From the NCBI RefSeq assembly GCF_007991735.1, contig NZ_BJYX01000011.1, forward strand, positions 62,001 to 126,000: a stretch of 64,000 bases of DNA, given 5' to 3'. The stretch's first letter is position 1. Each line of letters begins with the position of its first letter. A program made the translations under genes and the position numbers. Below the pieces are notes generated by a model, which did not search any database, was not told the origin of the DNA, and saw nothing but the letters and a program-made list of their open reading frames with translations. This DNA is from Terrabacter aerolatus. Its GTDB lineage: Bacteria; Actinomycetota; Actinomycetes; Actinomycetales; Dermatophilaceae. This document shows, piece after piece, positions 50,704 through 61,155 of the stretch.

Positions 50704-51693
50704 TCAGTACGCGTCGAGGATGTCGACGACGAAGACCAGGGTGTCGGTGCCGGAGATCTTCGGCGGGCTGCCGGCCTTGCCGTAGCCGTCGGTCGGCGGG
50801 ATGACGAGCAGCACGCGGCTACCCACCTTCTTGCCCACGAGCGTCTTGTCCCAACCGGGGATGACCCCACCGACGCCGATCGGGAAGTCGGCGGCCGCGC
50901 CGCGCTGCCACGAGGAGTCGAAGACGCTGCCGTCCTTCCAGAGGACGCCGTGGTACTGGGCGCTGATGGTCTGGCCCTTCTGGACCGTGGCACCGGTGCC
51001 CTGGATCAGGGTCGCCTGCTGGGTGGTCGTCGGAGCGGCCGACTTCGGGACCGTGACGGTGGGCTCCTTGGTGGGGCCGTTCTTGAACTCCACCTTCGGC
51101 AGCCCGGCCGGTGCGGCCGCCTGCGTGCCGTCGACCTGGGTCAGCGGCGTGTGCACGTCGGCGATGTCGGCCACGACGACGATGGTGTCGGTGCCCTTGA
51201 CGCCGAGCTGCTCGTTGCCGGCCGAGCCGAAGCCCTTGTCCGGCGGGATGGTGAAGGCGATGCGTCCGCCCTTCGTCGCGCCGACGAGGCCATCGGTGAA
51301 GCCGGCGACGATGTCGGTGCGGCCGAGGCGGTAGCCCTCCTCGGACCGACCGGCGGCGTAGCCGTCGTCGATGAGCTTGCCGGTGGTGCCGTTGTAGATC
51401 TGCGCGCGCAGGCGCACGGTGTCGGCCTTGGTCGCGGCCTTGCCGGTGCCCGGCGTCAGCACCTTGTGCTCGACGACCTTCGAGCTGATGGGCGTGGCGC
51501 CCAGGGTCACCTTCGGAGCCGTCTTCAGGTCGACGGCGCCGGTGGCGGTGACGCTCTTGAGGGCGGCGGCGGCCGAGGTGGTCGCGGTGCCGTTGGATCC
51601 GGACGTGCTCGACCCGCACGCGGCGACGGTCGTGAGCCCGAGGGCGGCGATCAGGGCAGCGGCCGTGCGAGCGGCCGTACGGTTGGGGCGCAC
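50704..51693 (-). CDS. FKBP-type peptidyl-prolyl isomerase, lipoprotein, two domains
   Basis: 329 residues. The signal peptide ends in the lipobox VAAC with Cys26, so the protein is a lipoprotein on the outer face of the membrane. Two FKBP domains follow: one at about residues 85-185 (GFTDGLVGATKGGRIAFTIP), which looks degenerate, and one at about 230-329 with the complete signature (HGVLWKDGSVFDSSWQRGAA, VIPGWDKTLVGKKVGSRVLL). It probably folds exported proteins. GTG 51693 starts the signal peptide. It lies between pafA and the cytosolic FKBP gene. Confidence 0.92.
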   Translation of the reverse strand: MRPNRTAARTAAALIAALGLTTVAACGSSTSGSNGTATTSAAAALKSVTATGAVDLKTAPKVTLGATPISSKVVEHKVLTPGTGKAATKADTVRLRAQIYNGTTGKLIDDGYAAGRSEEGYRLGRTDIVAGFTDGLVGATKGGRIAFTIPPDKGFGSAGNEQLGVKGTDTIVVVADIADVHTPLTQVDGTQAAAPAGLPKVEFKNGPTKEPTVTVPKSAAPTTTQQATLIQGTGATVQKGQTISAQYHGVLWKDGSVFDSSWQRGAAADFPIGVGGVIPGWDKTLVGKKVGSRVLLVIPPTDGYGKAGSPPKISGTDTLVFVVDILDAY

Positions 51694-51823
51694 AGGGAAG
51701 ACTTTCGGTCGGGGCGGGCGGGCGTGGAGGTCCCGCTGGGCAAATCCCAGCCACTGTAACGCCCACCCTTGTGCAGGTTGCACAGCCCACTGACAGGTCG
51801 GGATGGCACGGGAGACCGCCTCC

Positions 51824-53215
51824 TCAGAGCGGGCGCTGAACCGTCGGGGACCGGTCGATGGTCTCCATGACCCGCTCGACCCGCTCGTCCACGGACCGGA
51901 AGGGGTCCTTGCACAGCACGGTGCGCTGGGCCTGGTCGTTGAGCTTGAGGTGTACCCAGTCCACCGTGAAGTCGCGGCCGTGGGCCTGGGCCGCCCGGAT
52001 GAAGTCGCCGCGCAGCTTGGCCCGCGTCGTCTGGGGCGGTCGCACCTTGGCCTGAAAGACCTCGACGTCGGAGGCGACCCGAGCCGTGCGACCGTGGCGC
52101 TGGAGCAGGTAGAAGAGCCCGCGACGGCGGTTGATGTCGTGGTAGGCGAGGTCGATCTGCTGGATGCGCGCATCGGTGAGGGCCAGACCGTGCTTGGCCC
52201 GGTAGCGCTCGATGAGGCGGTACTTGATGACCCAGTCGATCTCGGTGTCGATGGCGCCGAGGTTGCCCGAGCCGATCGCGTCGAGGGCACGACCCCAGAG
52301 GTCGATGACCTGCTTGGTGTCGGGGCTGTCCATGCCCTCGCGGTCGACGAACTCGACGGCCTTGTCGAGGTACTCGCGCTGCATGTCCAGCGCTGACAGC
52401 TCCCGGCCGTTGGCGAGCCGGACGGTGGCCCGACCGCTCGGGTCGTGGCTCATCGTGCGGATGGCCCGGATGGGGTTCTCCATCGACAGGTCGCGCATGA
52501 CGACGCCCGCCTCGATCATCCGCAGCACGAGGTCGGCACTGCCGACCTTGAGCAGGTTGGTCGTCTCGGACATGTTGGAGTCACCGACGATGACGTGCAG
52601 GCGGCGGTACTTCTCCGCGTCCGCATGGGGCTCGTCGCGGGTGTTGATGATCGGCCGGCTGCGGGTCGTCGCCGACGACACGCCCTCCCAGATGTGGTCG
52701 GCCCGCTGGCTCACGGCGAAGCTCGCGCCGTGAGCCGTCGCGACGACCTTGCCGGCGCCGCAGACGATCTGCCGGCTGATGAGGAACGGGATGAACATGT
52801 CCGAGACGCGCTGGAAGTCCCCGCCGCGGCCGTACAGGTAGTTCTCGTGGCAGCCGTAGGAGTTGCCGGCGGAGTCGGTGTTGTTCTTGAAGACGAAGAT
52901 CTCGCCCTCGACACCGTCGTCACGCAGGCGGCCCTGGGCGTCCTCGACGAGGCCCTCGAGGATCCGCTCCCCCGCCTTGTCCTGGATGACGAGCTCGCGC
53001 ACCGAGTCGCACTCGGCCGTGGCGTACTCCGGGTGCGAGCCCACGTCGAGGTAGAGGCGAGCACCGTTGCCGAGGAACACGTTGCTCGAACGGCCCCAGG
53101 CGACGACCCGGCGGAACAGGTAGCGGGCGACCTCGTCCGGAGTCAGGCGCCGCTGGCCCTGCGTCGTGCAGGTGACGCCGTACTCGTTCTCGATCCCGAA
53201 GATCCGCCGCTCCAT
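51824..53215 (-). CDS. pafA: Pup-protein ligase PafA
   Basis: 463 residues. The carboxylate-amine-ligase-like N-terminus is [15 protein letters not shown], followed by [40 protein letters not shown] and [20 protein letters not shown], then [20 protein letters not shown]. PafA joins the C-terminal glutamate of deamidated Pup to lysines of target proteins. The GIENEYG and absence of the Dop loop distinguish it from Dop. TAGAGT is six bases before the ATG on the minus strand (leaderless). Confidence 0.96.
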   Translation of the reverse strand: MERRIFGIENEYGVTCTTQGQRRLTPDEVARYLFRRVVAWGRSSNVFLGNGARLYLDVGSHPEYATAECDSVRELVIQDKAGERILEGLVEDAQGRLRDDGVEGEIFVFKNNTDSAGNSYGCHENYLYGRGGDFQRVSDMFIPFLISRQIVCGAGKVVATAHGASFAVSQRADHIWEGVSSATTRSRPIINTRDEPHADAEKYRRLHVIVGDSNMSETTNLLKVGSADLVLRMIEAGVVMRDLSMENPIRAIRTMSHDPSGRATVRLANGRELSALDMQREYLDKAVEFVDREGMDSPDTKQVIDLWGRALDAIGSGNLGAIDTEIDWVIKYRLIERYRAKHGLALTDARIQQIDLAYHDINRRRGLFYLLQRHGRTARVASDVEVFQAKVRPPQTTRAKLRGDFIRAAQAHGRDFTVDWVHLKLNDQAQRTVLCKDPFRSVDERVERVMETIDRSPTVQRPL

Positions 53216-53407
53216 GGAGCAACTCTAGGCGGCCCGACAGCGGGCCGCCCGGAACGGGCGAACCACCACCACCGCGCCGCGACGCCTGAGGGCGAGCAGT
53301 GGCCCGATCGACATGCCGACAGTCGTGCCAGCGGCGGACAGGGCTGACACAATGGCCGTCGTCCCCCTCATGCCGTACCCCTCCACCATCCCCTGCATTG
53401 GACGGAA

Positions 53408-54667
53408 ATGATCGACAGACCACACTTCAAGTTCTCCCGCCGTGGCTACGAGCCCGAAGAGGTCGACTCGTTCATCGAGTCGCAGAACCGCACTCTCCAG
53501 GCCGCCAAGAAGGACGCCGCCGAGCGCAGCGTCGAGCTGACGAAGCTCAACGCCGCCCTGACCGACCTGCGGGGACAGCTCGGTCAGCAGTCGCGCGTCA
53601 TGGCCGACCTGAAGAAGAACAGCTCGCCGTCCCCGTCGCAGACCTTCTCCGACCTCGGCGAGCGGATCGCGCAGATCCTGACGCTCGCCGACCAGGAGGC
53701 CGGCGAGATGCGCTCGCGCGCGACGTCGGAGGCCGACGAGATCCGGGAGCGTGCCAACCGCTCCGCGGCCGAGCTCAAGGCGACCACCGCGACCTACGGC
53801 GAGCAGGCGCGCGCCCGCGCCGACGAGGAGGCCGTGCGCATCATCGCCCAGGCCAACCGCGAGGCCCAGGCCATCGTGGCCGAGGCGCAGAGCGTCACGG
53901 CGGCGCAGCGGCAGGAGGCCGCTGCGGAGTTCGAGGCGCACCGGCTCAAGGCGTCCACGGCTTCGGCCGAGCTCGAGGTGAAGCTCGCCGCTCGTCGGGA
54001 GTCGGCCGACGCCGAGTTCGAGGCGCGTCGCCAGCAGCAGGAGGCGGCACTCAGCGAGAGCGAGTCCCGGCTGCGCCAGCTCACCGAGCGTGCCGAGCAC
54101 GACGCGCACGAGATGCGTGCCCGGGCCGAGCGCCTGCTCGAGAGCGCCCAGTCCCAGGCCGACCAGATCGTCTCCGAGGCCCGTGACCACGCGTCGCGGC
54201 TGCGGGAGGAGTCCGACCGCGAGCTCGCGGCCGCGACGGCCCAGCGCGACAGCATCACCGCGCAGCTCGGCAACGTCCGCCAGATGCTCGCCACCCTCGG
54301 TGGCGGCGCGCTGATGGACTCCCTGGGCGCCCCGGACAAGCCGGCCCAGCCGGCCCAGGTCGCCGACGCCCAGCAGCCCGTGCCGGTGCCCTCCCAGTCG
54401 TCCGCCGACCCGGCCGACGAGGACGGGGACGCCGACGAGGCACGGCAGTCCGCCGAGGCGACGTCCGAGGCGGATCAGCCCGAGGACGCCACGGCCGACT
54501 CGACCGACTCGCCCGACTCGACCGACTCGCCCGACGCGGCCGCCGACGACGAGCAGGGTGACCAGCAGGGCGACGAGGACGCGGCCTCCTCGTCCTACGG
54601 CTCCGACCAGTCGTCGTACTACCAGCGCAGCGCGTCGGGCAACGCGGTCGGCGCCAACCGCCGCTGA
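53408..54667 (+). CDS. DivIVA-domain coiled-coil protein
   Basis: 419 residues. Residues 1-35 resemble a DivIVA membrane-binding start (FKFSRRGYEPEEVDSFIESQ). Residues 35-290 are a long, Glu/Arg/Ala-rich coiled coil with frequent Ala-Glu-x-x-Ala-x-x repeats. The last 110 residues are disordered and rich in Asp, Ser, Thr and Pro with a tandem DSTDSPDSTDSPD. This recalls cytoskeletal Scy/FilP or Wag31-like proteins; a role in polarity or septation is inference. The gene is opposite to the flanking proteasome genes. It ends at a strong terminator. Confidence 0.8.
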   Translation: MIDRPHFKFSRRGYEPEEVDSFIESQNRTLQAAKKDAAERSVELTKLNAALTDLRGQLGQQSRVMADLKKNSSPSPSQTFSDLGERIAQILTLADQEAGEMRSRATSEADEIRERANRSAAELKATTATYGEQARARADEEAVRIIAQANREAQAIVAEAQSVTAAQRQEAAAEFEAHRLKASTASAELEVKLAARRESADAEFEARRQQQEAALSESESRLRQLTERAEHDAHEMRARAERLLESAQSQADQIVSEARDHASRLREESDRELAAATAQRDSITAQLGNVRQMLATLGGGALMDSLGAPDKPAQPAQVADAQQPVPVPSQSSADPADEDGDADEARQSAEATSEADQPEDATADSTDSPDSTDSPDAAADDEQGDQQGDEDAASSSYGSDQSSYYQRSASGNAVGANRR

Positions 54668-54678
54668 GGACACCGTCC

Positions 54679-54721
54679 ACGACGAAGGCCGCTCACCACG
54701 ATGGTGGGCGGCCTTCGTCGT
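54679..54721. terminator. Bidirectional terminator between coiled-coil gene and prcA
   Basis: ACGACGAAGGCCGC (54679-54692) pairs perfectly with GCGGCCTTCGTCGT (54708-54721), with an inner CACCA/TGGTG stem that gives a long branched hairpin. It serves both convergent genes. Confidence 0.88.
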
Positions 54722-54747
54722 GCCCGTGCCAGGGCGACGGTCTGTCG

Positions 54748-55623
54748 TCAGGCCGGCGGCGCAGCAGGCCCGGGAGAGCCGGGAGGCCCTGCAGGTCCGG
54801 CACCATCGGAAGCTGACCCTGCTCCACCGGGGGCACCCGGATCTGGCTCTGCCGCGGTCGAGTCCGCGCCGAGGACGCCCGCGGGCGCATCCGTAATCTC
54901 GCGGCGCTCAGCCGACTCAGCCGACTCACCGGGCTCGCCGAGCAGCCGCGTCAGCAAGGGGCCGACGATGCGCCGGAAGGAGCGGCGAGGACGGTCGCGG
55001 TCGAGGACGGCCACCTCGAGCTGGGCCTCGTCGAGGGGCCGGCGCTCGCCGTTCTCCCCGGTGGCGAGCACGTCGACGGCGAGACGGAGGACCTCGCTCA
55101 GGCTCATGCCCGGGCGCCAGCCCGTGCCGAGCCGTTCCTCGGCCACGTCACTCGCCCCACCCATCGCGACGAAGCCCTGCTCGTCGGCGACCGACCCGTC
55201 GTAGGTCAGCCGGAAGATCTGGTCGGCCCCGCTGTCGGCTCCGACCTCCGCCACGACGATCTCGATCTCGAAGGGCTTCGACTCCTGGGTGAACACCGCG
55301 CCGAGGGTCTGGGCGTAGGTGTTCGCCAGGGCGCGCGCCGTCACGTCGGTGCGGTCGTAGGAGTAGCCGCGCAGGTCGGCATACCGGATCCCCGCGACCC
55401 GCAGGCTCTCGAACTCGTTGTAGCGTCCGACGGCGGCGAACGCGATGCGGTCGTATATCTCCGACACCTTGTGCAGGGCCCGCGACGGGTTCTCGGCGAC
55501 GAAGGCGATGCCGCGGTCGTAGCCCACGACGACGACCGAGCGCCCACGCGCGATCCCCTTGCGCGCGAAGTCGGCCCGGTCCTTCATCACCTGCTCGGGC
55601 GGGACGTAGAAGGGCATGCTCAT
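54748..55623 (-). CDS. prcA: Proteasome alpha subunit
   Basis: 291 residues. The alpha-type start ([20 protein letters not shown]), then [20 protein letters not shown] and [20 protein letters not shown] are conserved; there is no catalytic N-terminal Thr. Alpha rings gate the 20S core and bind the ARC ATPase. The C-terminal 70 residues are a Pro/Gly/Ala-rich tail, longer than in Mycobacterium. The ATG overlaps the prcB stop. It ends at a bidirectional terminator. Confidence 0.95.
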   Translation of the reverse strand: MSMPFYVPPEQVMKDRADFARKGIARGRSVVVVGYDRGIAFVAENPSRALHKVSEIYDRIAFAAVGRYNEFESLRVAGIRYADLRGYSYDRTDVTARALANTYAQTLGAVFTQESKPFEIEIVVAEVGADSGADQIFRLTYDGSVADEQGFVAMGGASDVAEERLGTGWRPGMSLSEVLRLAVDVLATGENGERRPLDEAQLEVAVLDRDRPRRSFRRIVGPLLTRLLGEPGESAESAERREITDAPAGVLGADSTAAEPDPGAPGGAGSASDGAGPAGPPGSPGPAAPPA

Positions 55624-56453
55624 CGGGCACCTCCCGGATTGTCGCGCCGTGCCGCGACGACGCGCTCGACGTGCTGCTCGAGGAGGTCCTGCGCGACGAA
55701 CCGCGCGCCGGAGTGGTCGACGACCGCCACGGTGGGCCAGATCTGGCGCCCGAGGTCCGGGCCACCGGTCGCGGAGTCGTCGTCGGCCGCGTCGTAGAGG
55801 GCCTCGATGGCGACGGAGACGGCCTGCTGCTCGTCGAGACCGGGCCGCCACAGCTTCTTGAGGGAGCCCCGGGCGAACACGGACCCCGAGCCGGTCGAGT
55901 GGTGACCACCCTCGACGTAGCAGCCGCCCGTGACGTCGTAGGAGTAGATGCGGCCCGTGGCGGACTCGAGGTCGAAGCCGGCATACGTCGGCACGACCGT
56001 CAGGCCCTGCATCGCGAGCGCGAGGTTGCCACGGATCATCGAGGCGAGACGGTTGGCCTTGCCCTCGAGCGACATGATGGCGCCCTCGATCTTCTCGTAG
56101 TGCTCGAGCTCCACCTGGTAGAGCCGGACCAGCTCGATCGCGATCCCCGCGGTCCCGGCGATGCCGACGACGCTGTAGTCGTCGGCCGCGAAGACCTTCT
56201 CCATGTCGCGGTTGGCGATGACGTTGCCCATGGTGGCCCGTCGGTCACCGGCCATGATGACGCCGCCGTCGAAGAGCAGCGCGACGATGGTGGTGCCGTG
56301 CGGCGCCTCGATGCTCGCCCCGGAGGGCAGGCGCCGGCCGGCGGGCAGCAGCTCGGGGCGGTAGGCGGTGACGAACTCGGTGAACGACGACGACCCCGCA
56401 CTGAGGAAGGCGTCGTCGAGGCGCCGCGACCGTCCCGGGAAGGACTGGGTCAC
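55620..56453 (-). CDS. prcB: Proteasome beta subunit
   Basis: 277 residues. The 53-residue propeptide ends in IEAPHG and is cut before Thr54-Thr55 ([20 protein letters not shown]), with Thr54 as the catalytic nucleophile. Other landmarks: [20 protein letters not shown] and [20 protein letters not shown]. It forms the two proteolytic rings. Its GTG or ATG overlaps the pup stop; pup-prcB-prcA is one operon. Confidence 0.96.
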   Translation of the reverse strand: MTQSFPGRSRRLDDAFLSAGSSSFTEFVTAYRPELLPAGRRLPSGASIEAPHGTTIVALLFDGGVIMAGDRRATMGNVIANRDMEKVFAADDYSVVGIAGTAGIAIELVRLYQVELEHYEKIEGAIMSLEGKANRLASMIRGNLALAMQGLTVVPTYAGFDLESATGRIYSYDVTGGCYVEGGHHSTGSGSVFARGSLKKLWRPGLDEQQAVSVAIEALYDAADDDSATGGPDLGRQIWPTVAVVDHSGARFVAQDLLEQHVERVVAARRDNPGGAR

Positions 56454-56656
56454 TGGCCGCCCTTCTGGACGAAGCCGCGGACGAACTCCTCGGCGTTGGA
56501 CTCGAGGACACCGTCGATCTCGTCGAGCACGCTGTCGATGTCGTCCGACAGCCCCTCCTTGACGGCGGCGCCGGCGGGCGCGGTCGGGGGTGCGTCGGGT
56601 GTCTCCGGCGGCTCCTCGTCACGACGCTGCGGCTTGGCGTGCTCCTGACCCGGCAT
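56450..56656 (-). CDS. pup: Prokaryotic ubiquitin-like protein Pup
   Basis: 68 residues, mostly disordered and acidic, ending in [12 protein letters not shown]. The final Gln must be deamidated by Dop before ligation. The central helix ([20 protein letters not shown]) binds the ARC coiled coil. GGTAGCC precedes the ATG. The stop overlaps the prcB start (ATGA). Confidence 0.97.
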   Translation of the reverse strand: MPGQEHAKPQRRDEEPPETPDAPPTAPAGAAVKEGLSDDIDSVLDEIDGVLESNAEEFVRGFVQKGGQ

Positions 56657-56777
56657 GGCTACCTCCCAGACGTGTTGGACCCTTGCCCCGACCCTAACCC
56701 GTGCGGGCCTCCGAGTCCGAGGACCCTCCGGCGGCGGGTGAGCAGGGTGCGCGGTGGCTGCAGCGGGCCGGCGCCGA

Positions 56778-58298
56778 CTACTCGGGAGTGGCGAGTCCGC
56801 GCAGCAGGTCGCCCACGTCCGCGCTCTGCTCGAGGAGGGTGCCCACCTGGGCGCGCGTGCCGCGCTCGGGCTCGAGGAGCGGCACCCGCTGGAGGCTCGC
56901 CCGGCCCGGGACGTCGAAGACGACCGAGTCCCAGCTCGCCGAGAAGACGTGGGAGGTGAAGCGGCGCACGCACTCTCCGCGGAACCAGGCCCGGGTGTCC
57001 TCGGGCGGCGTCGTCTGGGCGCCCTTGACCTCCTCCGGCGTCACGAGGTCGCGGAGCATGCCGCGGTCACGGAGCCGGTGCACGAGGCCCTTCTCGGGGC
57101 GCACGTCGGCCCACTGGATGTCGATGGCGGCGAGACGGTGGTCGTCCCACGACAGGCCGTCGCGGGCGCGGTAGCCCTCGAGCAGCTTCAGCTTGGCGAC
57201 CCAGTCGAGCAACGGGGCGCACGACATGACGTCGCTGCCGAGGCCGGTCAGCACCTCCTCCCACAGGCTCATCACCTCGGCGGTGGCCGCGGGCTCGGGG
57301 TCGTCGCCGCGCGCGTCGAGCCACGCGCGCGCCGCCTCGAGGTACATCCACTGCACGTCGAGAGCGGTCATCGTGCGCCCGTCGACGAGCTCGACCGTGG
57401 CCGTGAGCGACGGGTCGTGCGAGACCGTCTGCAGCGCCGCGACCGGACGTCGCACGGACCAGTCCTCGGTGAGGTGGCCGTCCTCGATCATGCCGAGCAC
57501 GAGGGAGGTGGTCCCCGTCTTGAGCAGCGTCGCCACGTCCAGGTGGTTGGCGTCGCCGATGATGACGTGCAGCCGCCGGTAGCGGTCGGCGACGGCGTGG
57601 GGCTCGTCGCGGGTGTTGATGATCGGTCGCTTGAGCGTCGTCTCGAGGCCGACCTCGGTCTCGAAGAAGTCCGCCCGCTGCGAGATCTGGTAGCCCGCTC
57701 CCCTGCTGTCGACGCCGATGCCGACCCGGCCAGCGCCGCAGACGACCTGGCGCGTCACGAAGAACGGGATGAGGTGGCGCACGATGTCGGGGAAGGCGGT
57801 GCGCCGCGGCATGAGGTAGTTCTCGTGCGTGCCGTAGGACTGGCCCTTGCCGTCGGCGTTGTTCTTGTAGAGGTTGACCGGCGCCTGTCCGGGCCGGGCG
57901 GCGAGCAGGCGCACCGACTCGAGCGCGATGGCGTCTCCGGCGCGGTCCCACGTCACGGCGTCGCGCGGCAGGGTGACCTCGGGCGAGCTGTACTCCGGGT
58001 GCGCGTGGTCGACGTAGTACCGCGCGCCGTTGGTCAGCACGACGTTGGCCAGCGTCGGGTCCTCGACGTCGGTCAGCTGGCTCGGGTCGGCGCTCTGGCG
58101 GTCGAGCTGCCATCCACGGGCGTCGCGCAGCGGGTCCTCGAAGGCGTAGTCCCAGCTCGACTGGTTCGAGCGGATCCCCTGCGCGGCGGCGTACACGCTG
58201 ACGACCTGCCCGGAGAGGAACATCGGGTTGGCCATCGGGTCGCCGGGCACCGAGATGCCGTACTCGGTCTCGAGTCCCATGATCCGCCGCACCGTCAT
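56778..58298 (-). CDS. dop: Deamidase of Pup, Dop (depupylase)
   Basis: 506 residues. Conserved N-terminus MTVRRIMGLETEYGISVPGD, then ARYYVDHAHPEYSSPEVTLP, NLYKNNADGKGQSYGTHENY and [20 protein letters not shown]. Dop shares its fold with PafA but has the additional loop (residues about 40-70, GIRSNQSSWDYAFEDPLRDA) and is longer. It deamidates Pup's C-terminal Gln and removes Pup from substrates. TATCGT is six bases before the ATG on the minus strand (leaderless). It is followed by pup after 121 bases. Confidence 0.96.
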   Translation of the reverse strand: MTVRRIMGLETEYGISVPGDPMANPMFLSGQVVSVYAAAQGIRSNQSSWDYAFEDPLRDARGWQLDRQSADPSQLTDVEDPTLANVVLTNGARYYVDHAHPEYSSPEVTLPRDAVTWDRAGDAIALESVRLLAARPGQAPVNLYKNNADGKGQSYGTHENYLMPRRTAFPDIVRHLIPFFVTRQVVCGAGRVGIGVDSRGAGYQISQRADFFETEVGLETTLKRPIINTRDEPHAVADRYRRLHVIIGDANHLDVATLLKTGTTSLVLGMIEDGHLTEDWSVRRPVAALQTVSHDPSLTATVELVDGRTMTALDVQWMYLEAARAWLDARGDDPEPAATAEVMSLWEEVLTGLGSDVMSCAPLLDWVAKLKLLEGYRARDGLSWDDHRLAAIDIQWADVRPEKGLVHRLRDRGMLRDLVTPEEVKGAQTTPPEDTRAWFRGECVRRFTSHVFSASWDSVVFDVPGRASLQRVPLLEPERGTRAQVGTLLEQSADVGDLLRGLATPE

Positions 58299-58358
58299 GG
58301 CCCGACGATAACCGTCCGGACCGCCGCTTCCGCGCGCGGTCCGGGGTCGTGCGACGGC

Positions 58359-58372
58359 GTATGCCGTGTGCC
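58359..58372. repeat. Heptamer GTATGCC plus GTGTGCC
   Basis: One perfect copy (58359-58365) and one variant (58366-58372) in the 79-base gap between dop and the membrane kinase gene, near the 3' end of the latter. It repeats the arrangement at 29607-29620. Confidence 0.8.
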
Positions 58373-58377
58373 CGGCT

Positions 58378-60993
58378 CTAGATCGCCCCGACCTTCTGCA
58401 GCCGGTTGAGCGAGAACCAGCCGAACGGGATCGGGAGCCAGTAGGTGGCGAGGCGGTAGAGCAGGACCGAGGAGACCGCGGTGCCGCTGTCGACGCCGAT
58501 GGAGATGAGGCCGAACGACATGGCGGCCTCGATGCCGCCGAGGCCGCCGGGCGTGGGGACCGCCGAGCCGACGATGGCACCGGCGAAGTAGACGACCGCG
58601 ATGGCAGCGACCGGCGCCTGCGCCCCGAAGGCCCTCGTCGCGCAGACGAGAGCGGCCACGAACGACATGTCGAGGAGCAGCGCACCGCCGAGCAGCTGGG
58701 TGAGCTTGGCGGGGTGCTGCAGGACGGCGAGCACCTGGGGCAGGGCGGACTTGACCTGCGGGAGAACCCGGTCGGTGAGCAGGCCGCGCACCTTGGGCAG
58801 CGCCAGGAGGCCGAGCAGGAGGATGACGACCACGAGGATCGCTGCGACGAGGACCGGCGACGGGCTGAAGGACACGGCTGGGCCGGTGCCCGCGAGCACG
58901 CCGGAGATGACGAGCAGGACGAAGTAGGAGCAGAACTGGGCGACCTGGGCGACCCCCACGCTCGCGCCCGCCATGGTCGGAGACAGGCCGGAGGTCTGGA
59001 GGTAGCGCGTGTTGAGCGCGATGTTGCCGACGGCGGCCGGGGCGACGAGCCCGCTGAACGCGACGGCGAGCTGGGTCATGTACGTGCGGACGAAGCGCAG
59101 GTGGATCTGGACCGCCCCGGAGAGCGCGACCGAGGCACCGGCGAACGTCGCCGCTGCGAAGAGTCCGAGGAGGGCGGCCCACCGCCAGTCGGCGGTGGTG
59201 ACGACCTTGCCGATGTCGACCTGGGCCAGCTGGGTCAGCAGGACGTAGCCGGCGATGCCGCCACCGAGCAGGGTCACGACGCCTCGGGGCGAGATGCGTC
59301 GCAACTGGACCGGCTCGACGGCCTCGGCCCGCGGCCGGAGGGCGACGAGGCGTTCGCGCAGCTCACCCATGACCGACTTGGAGGCCTTGAGCGCGGCTCG
59401 CGCGTCAGGGCTCAGCGCGACCGGCTGGAGCACGGGCACGGCACGCAGCACGGCATCCTCGCCGAGCACGGCGACGGCCGAGTCCACGGTGCGCTCCGGG
59501 CCCACGCTCAGCGCCACCGTGGTGAGCAGCTGCGCCAGGTCGATGCGCAGGCTGATGTCGTCGGCTGCGACGTCGCCGCTGCCGAGCCTCGACAGCGCCA
59601 CCCCGCCGTGGTCGTCGACGAGGATCGTCGACGGTCCGAGCTGACGGTGCACGAGGCGTCTGCGGTGCAGGGTGCCCGCGAGGCGCCAGATCGCGGCGAG
59701 TCGGGCATCGTCCAGGTCGCCGTCGAGCTCGCTGAGCGGCGTGCCCTGCGGCTCGTCATAGGCGATGACGGCCGAGAAGGGCCCGACCTCCGAGACGGCC
59801 ACCGGCTTCGGGGCCCGAACGCCGGCGTCGTGCAGCGCCAGACCCATGAGGGTGCGGTGCTCGACCTCCGAGCGCAGGGTGAGCGCGGGTGGGCGGGTGA
59901 AGCCGCTGCGCAGGCGCAGCACGCGGAGCAGGCGTCGCCCGGAGGCGAGCCCGAAGGTGTCACGGTCGATGACGTGGACGTCGAGCGGGCCCTGGGTGGT
60001 CTGGCCGAGGTAGCGGCGGTCGCCGGCGTCGTTGGCGTCGATGAGCTCCAGACGGGTCAGCGGCAGTCCGCCCGAGACGAGCACCGCGGCCACCTCGGTG
60101 CCCGGCGGGCGCGTCGAGGTCACTCCGAACACGAGGCGGGAGCCGAGACCGACCATCCAGCCGATGAGGAGGGAGCACGCGAGGGCGGCCAACGTCATCG
60201 CCCCGGAGAGCAGCGTGGTGACGAGGGTCGCGATGACCACCGTGGTCGCGATGGGTGAGATCCACTTGCGTCCCGAGATGTCGGCGACCGTGAGCAGGGC
60301 GAGCATCGCAACGATGACGATGTCGAGCGGCCCCGTGTGACCCGTCGTCGTCGGGCGCGTCAGCACGTCGGTGACGAAACCACCGTTGCCGGACTGGACG
60401 AGGACCGCGAGGACGATGACGAGGACGCCTCCGACGACGGCCGTGCCGAGCGCCTGGATCAGCTGCATGGGCCGGCGGCGAACGAGCAGGTCCGCCCCGA
60501 CCCCGATGGGCAGCAGCAGCACGCCGATACCGCTCATCCAGCCGAGGAGGGTCAGGAGCAGCCGGGGCAGCCCGCTCGTGGCATCGGTGAGGTCCTGCTC
60601 GACCGCGCCCCGCGTTCCGGCGGCGAGATCGGCGATGAGCAGTCCGAGGACGAGCAGCACGAGGGCGGCCGCGAGGCGCACGCCGTCGGCGGGCCGGCGG
60701 ACCCGCTCCGGGATCGGGGGCTCGACGACCTCCACGTCGATCGGCGCCTCGGGGTCCGGGGACTGCCGGCCATCCACGTCCCGCTCGTCGGGCCGGTCGT
60801 CGGGACGCTCGTCGCGCCGTTCGGGCGCGTCGGAGGGGTCGGCGGTGTCAGGTCGCCCGTCCCTCTCGGCGCGGGTGTCGGCGTTGCCCGCCGTCTGGTG
60901 CATGGTCTCCCCCGTGGTCTCGTCCGACAGCTCAGCACGGGCGGCGCCAGCCCCGTCCCTGGGGGGCTGTGTCCTCTCCGAGTTGCCGGGCAT
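58378..60993 (-). CDS. Kinase-like domain fused to a YbhN/LPG-synthase-type flippase region
   Basis: 871 residues. A Pro/Asp-rich cytoplasmic leader (about 1-100) precedes six membrane helices (residues about 105-290). Next is a degenerate kinase-like domain: LRSEVEHRTLMGLALHDAGV, VIAYDEPQGTPLSELDGDLD, LHRRRLVHRQLGPSTILVDD and GGVALSRLGSG in place of the DFG motif. The C-terminal 300 residues are a multi-helix region related to MprF/lysylphosphatidylglycerol synthase flippases (SGLVAPAAVGNIALNTRYLQ, GSAVPTPGGLGGIEAAMSFG). Lipid transport coupled to sugar or phosphate sensing is inference. The gene lies between dop and arc. Confidence 0.85.
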   Translation of the reverse strand: MPGNSERTQPPRDGAGAARAELSDETTGETMHQTAGNADTRAERDGRPDTADPSDAPERRDERPDDRPDERDVDGRQSPDPEAPIDVEVVEPPIPERVRRPADGVRLAAALVLLVLGLLIADLAAGTRGAVEQDLTDATSGLPRLLLTLLGWMSGIGVLLLPIGVGADLLVRRRPMQLIQALGTAVVGGVLVIVLAVLVQSGNGGFVTDVLTRPTTTGHTGPLDIVIVAMLALLTVADISGRKWISPIATTVVIATLVTTLLSGAMTLAALACSLLIGWMVGLGSRLVFGVTSTRPPGTEVAAVLVSGGLPLTRLELIDANDAGDRRYLGQTTQGPLDVHVIDRDTFGLASGRRLLRVLRLRSGFTRPPALTLRSEVEHRTLMGLALHDAGVRAPKPVAVSEVGPFSAVIAYDEPQGTPLSELDGDLDDARLAAIWRLAGTLHRRRLVHRQLGPSTILVDDHGGVALSRLGSGDVAADDISLRIDLAQLLTTVALSVGPERTVDSAVAVLGEDAVLRAVPVLQPVALSPDARAALKASKSVMGELRERLVALRPRAEAVEPVQLRRISPRGVVTLLGGGIAGYVLLTQLAQVDIGKVVTTADWRWAALLGLFAAATFAGASVALSGAVQIHLRFVRTYMTQLAVAFSGLVAPAAVGNIALNTRYLQTSGLSPTMAGASVGVAQVAQFCSYFVLLVISGVLAGTGPAVSFSPSPVLVAAILVVVILLLGLLALPKVRGLLTDRVLPQVKSALPQVLAVLQHPAKLTQLLGGALLLDMSFVAALVCATRAFGAQAPVAAIAVVYFAGAIVGSAVPTPGGLGGIEAAMSFGLISIGVDSGTAVSSVLLYRLATYWLPIPFGWFSLNRLQKVGAI

Positions 60994-61155
60994 GGGTCAA
61001 TCCTGCACGAGGCACCCGCAGAAACGCTGGAGGCCGCCGTGACCACGCCACGCCGGTCCTCCACGCAGGTCCCCGGGCTGGTCGCCCGGCTCCGGGGACG
61101 AGCGCGCCCGACGCCCGCCGCGCGAAGCCTCCGGATGCGGTGCGAGACTGACGCC

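Noticed and set aside
51824-58298. Two copies of the same pupylation enzyme
   Set aside because: The GIENEYG protein (463 residues) is PafA and the GLETEYG protein with the additional loop (506 residues) is Dop; they are known paralogues.
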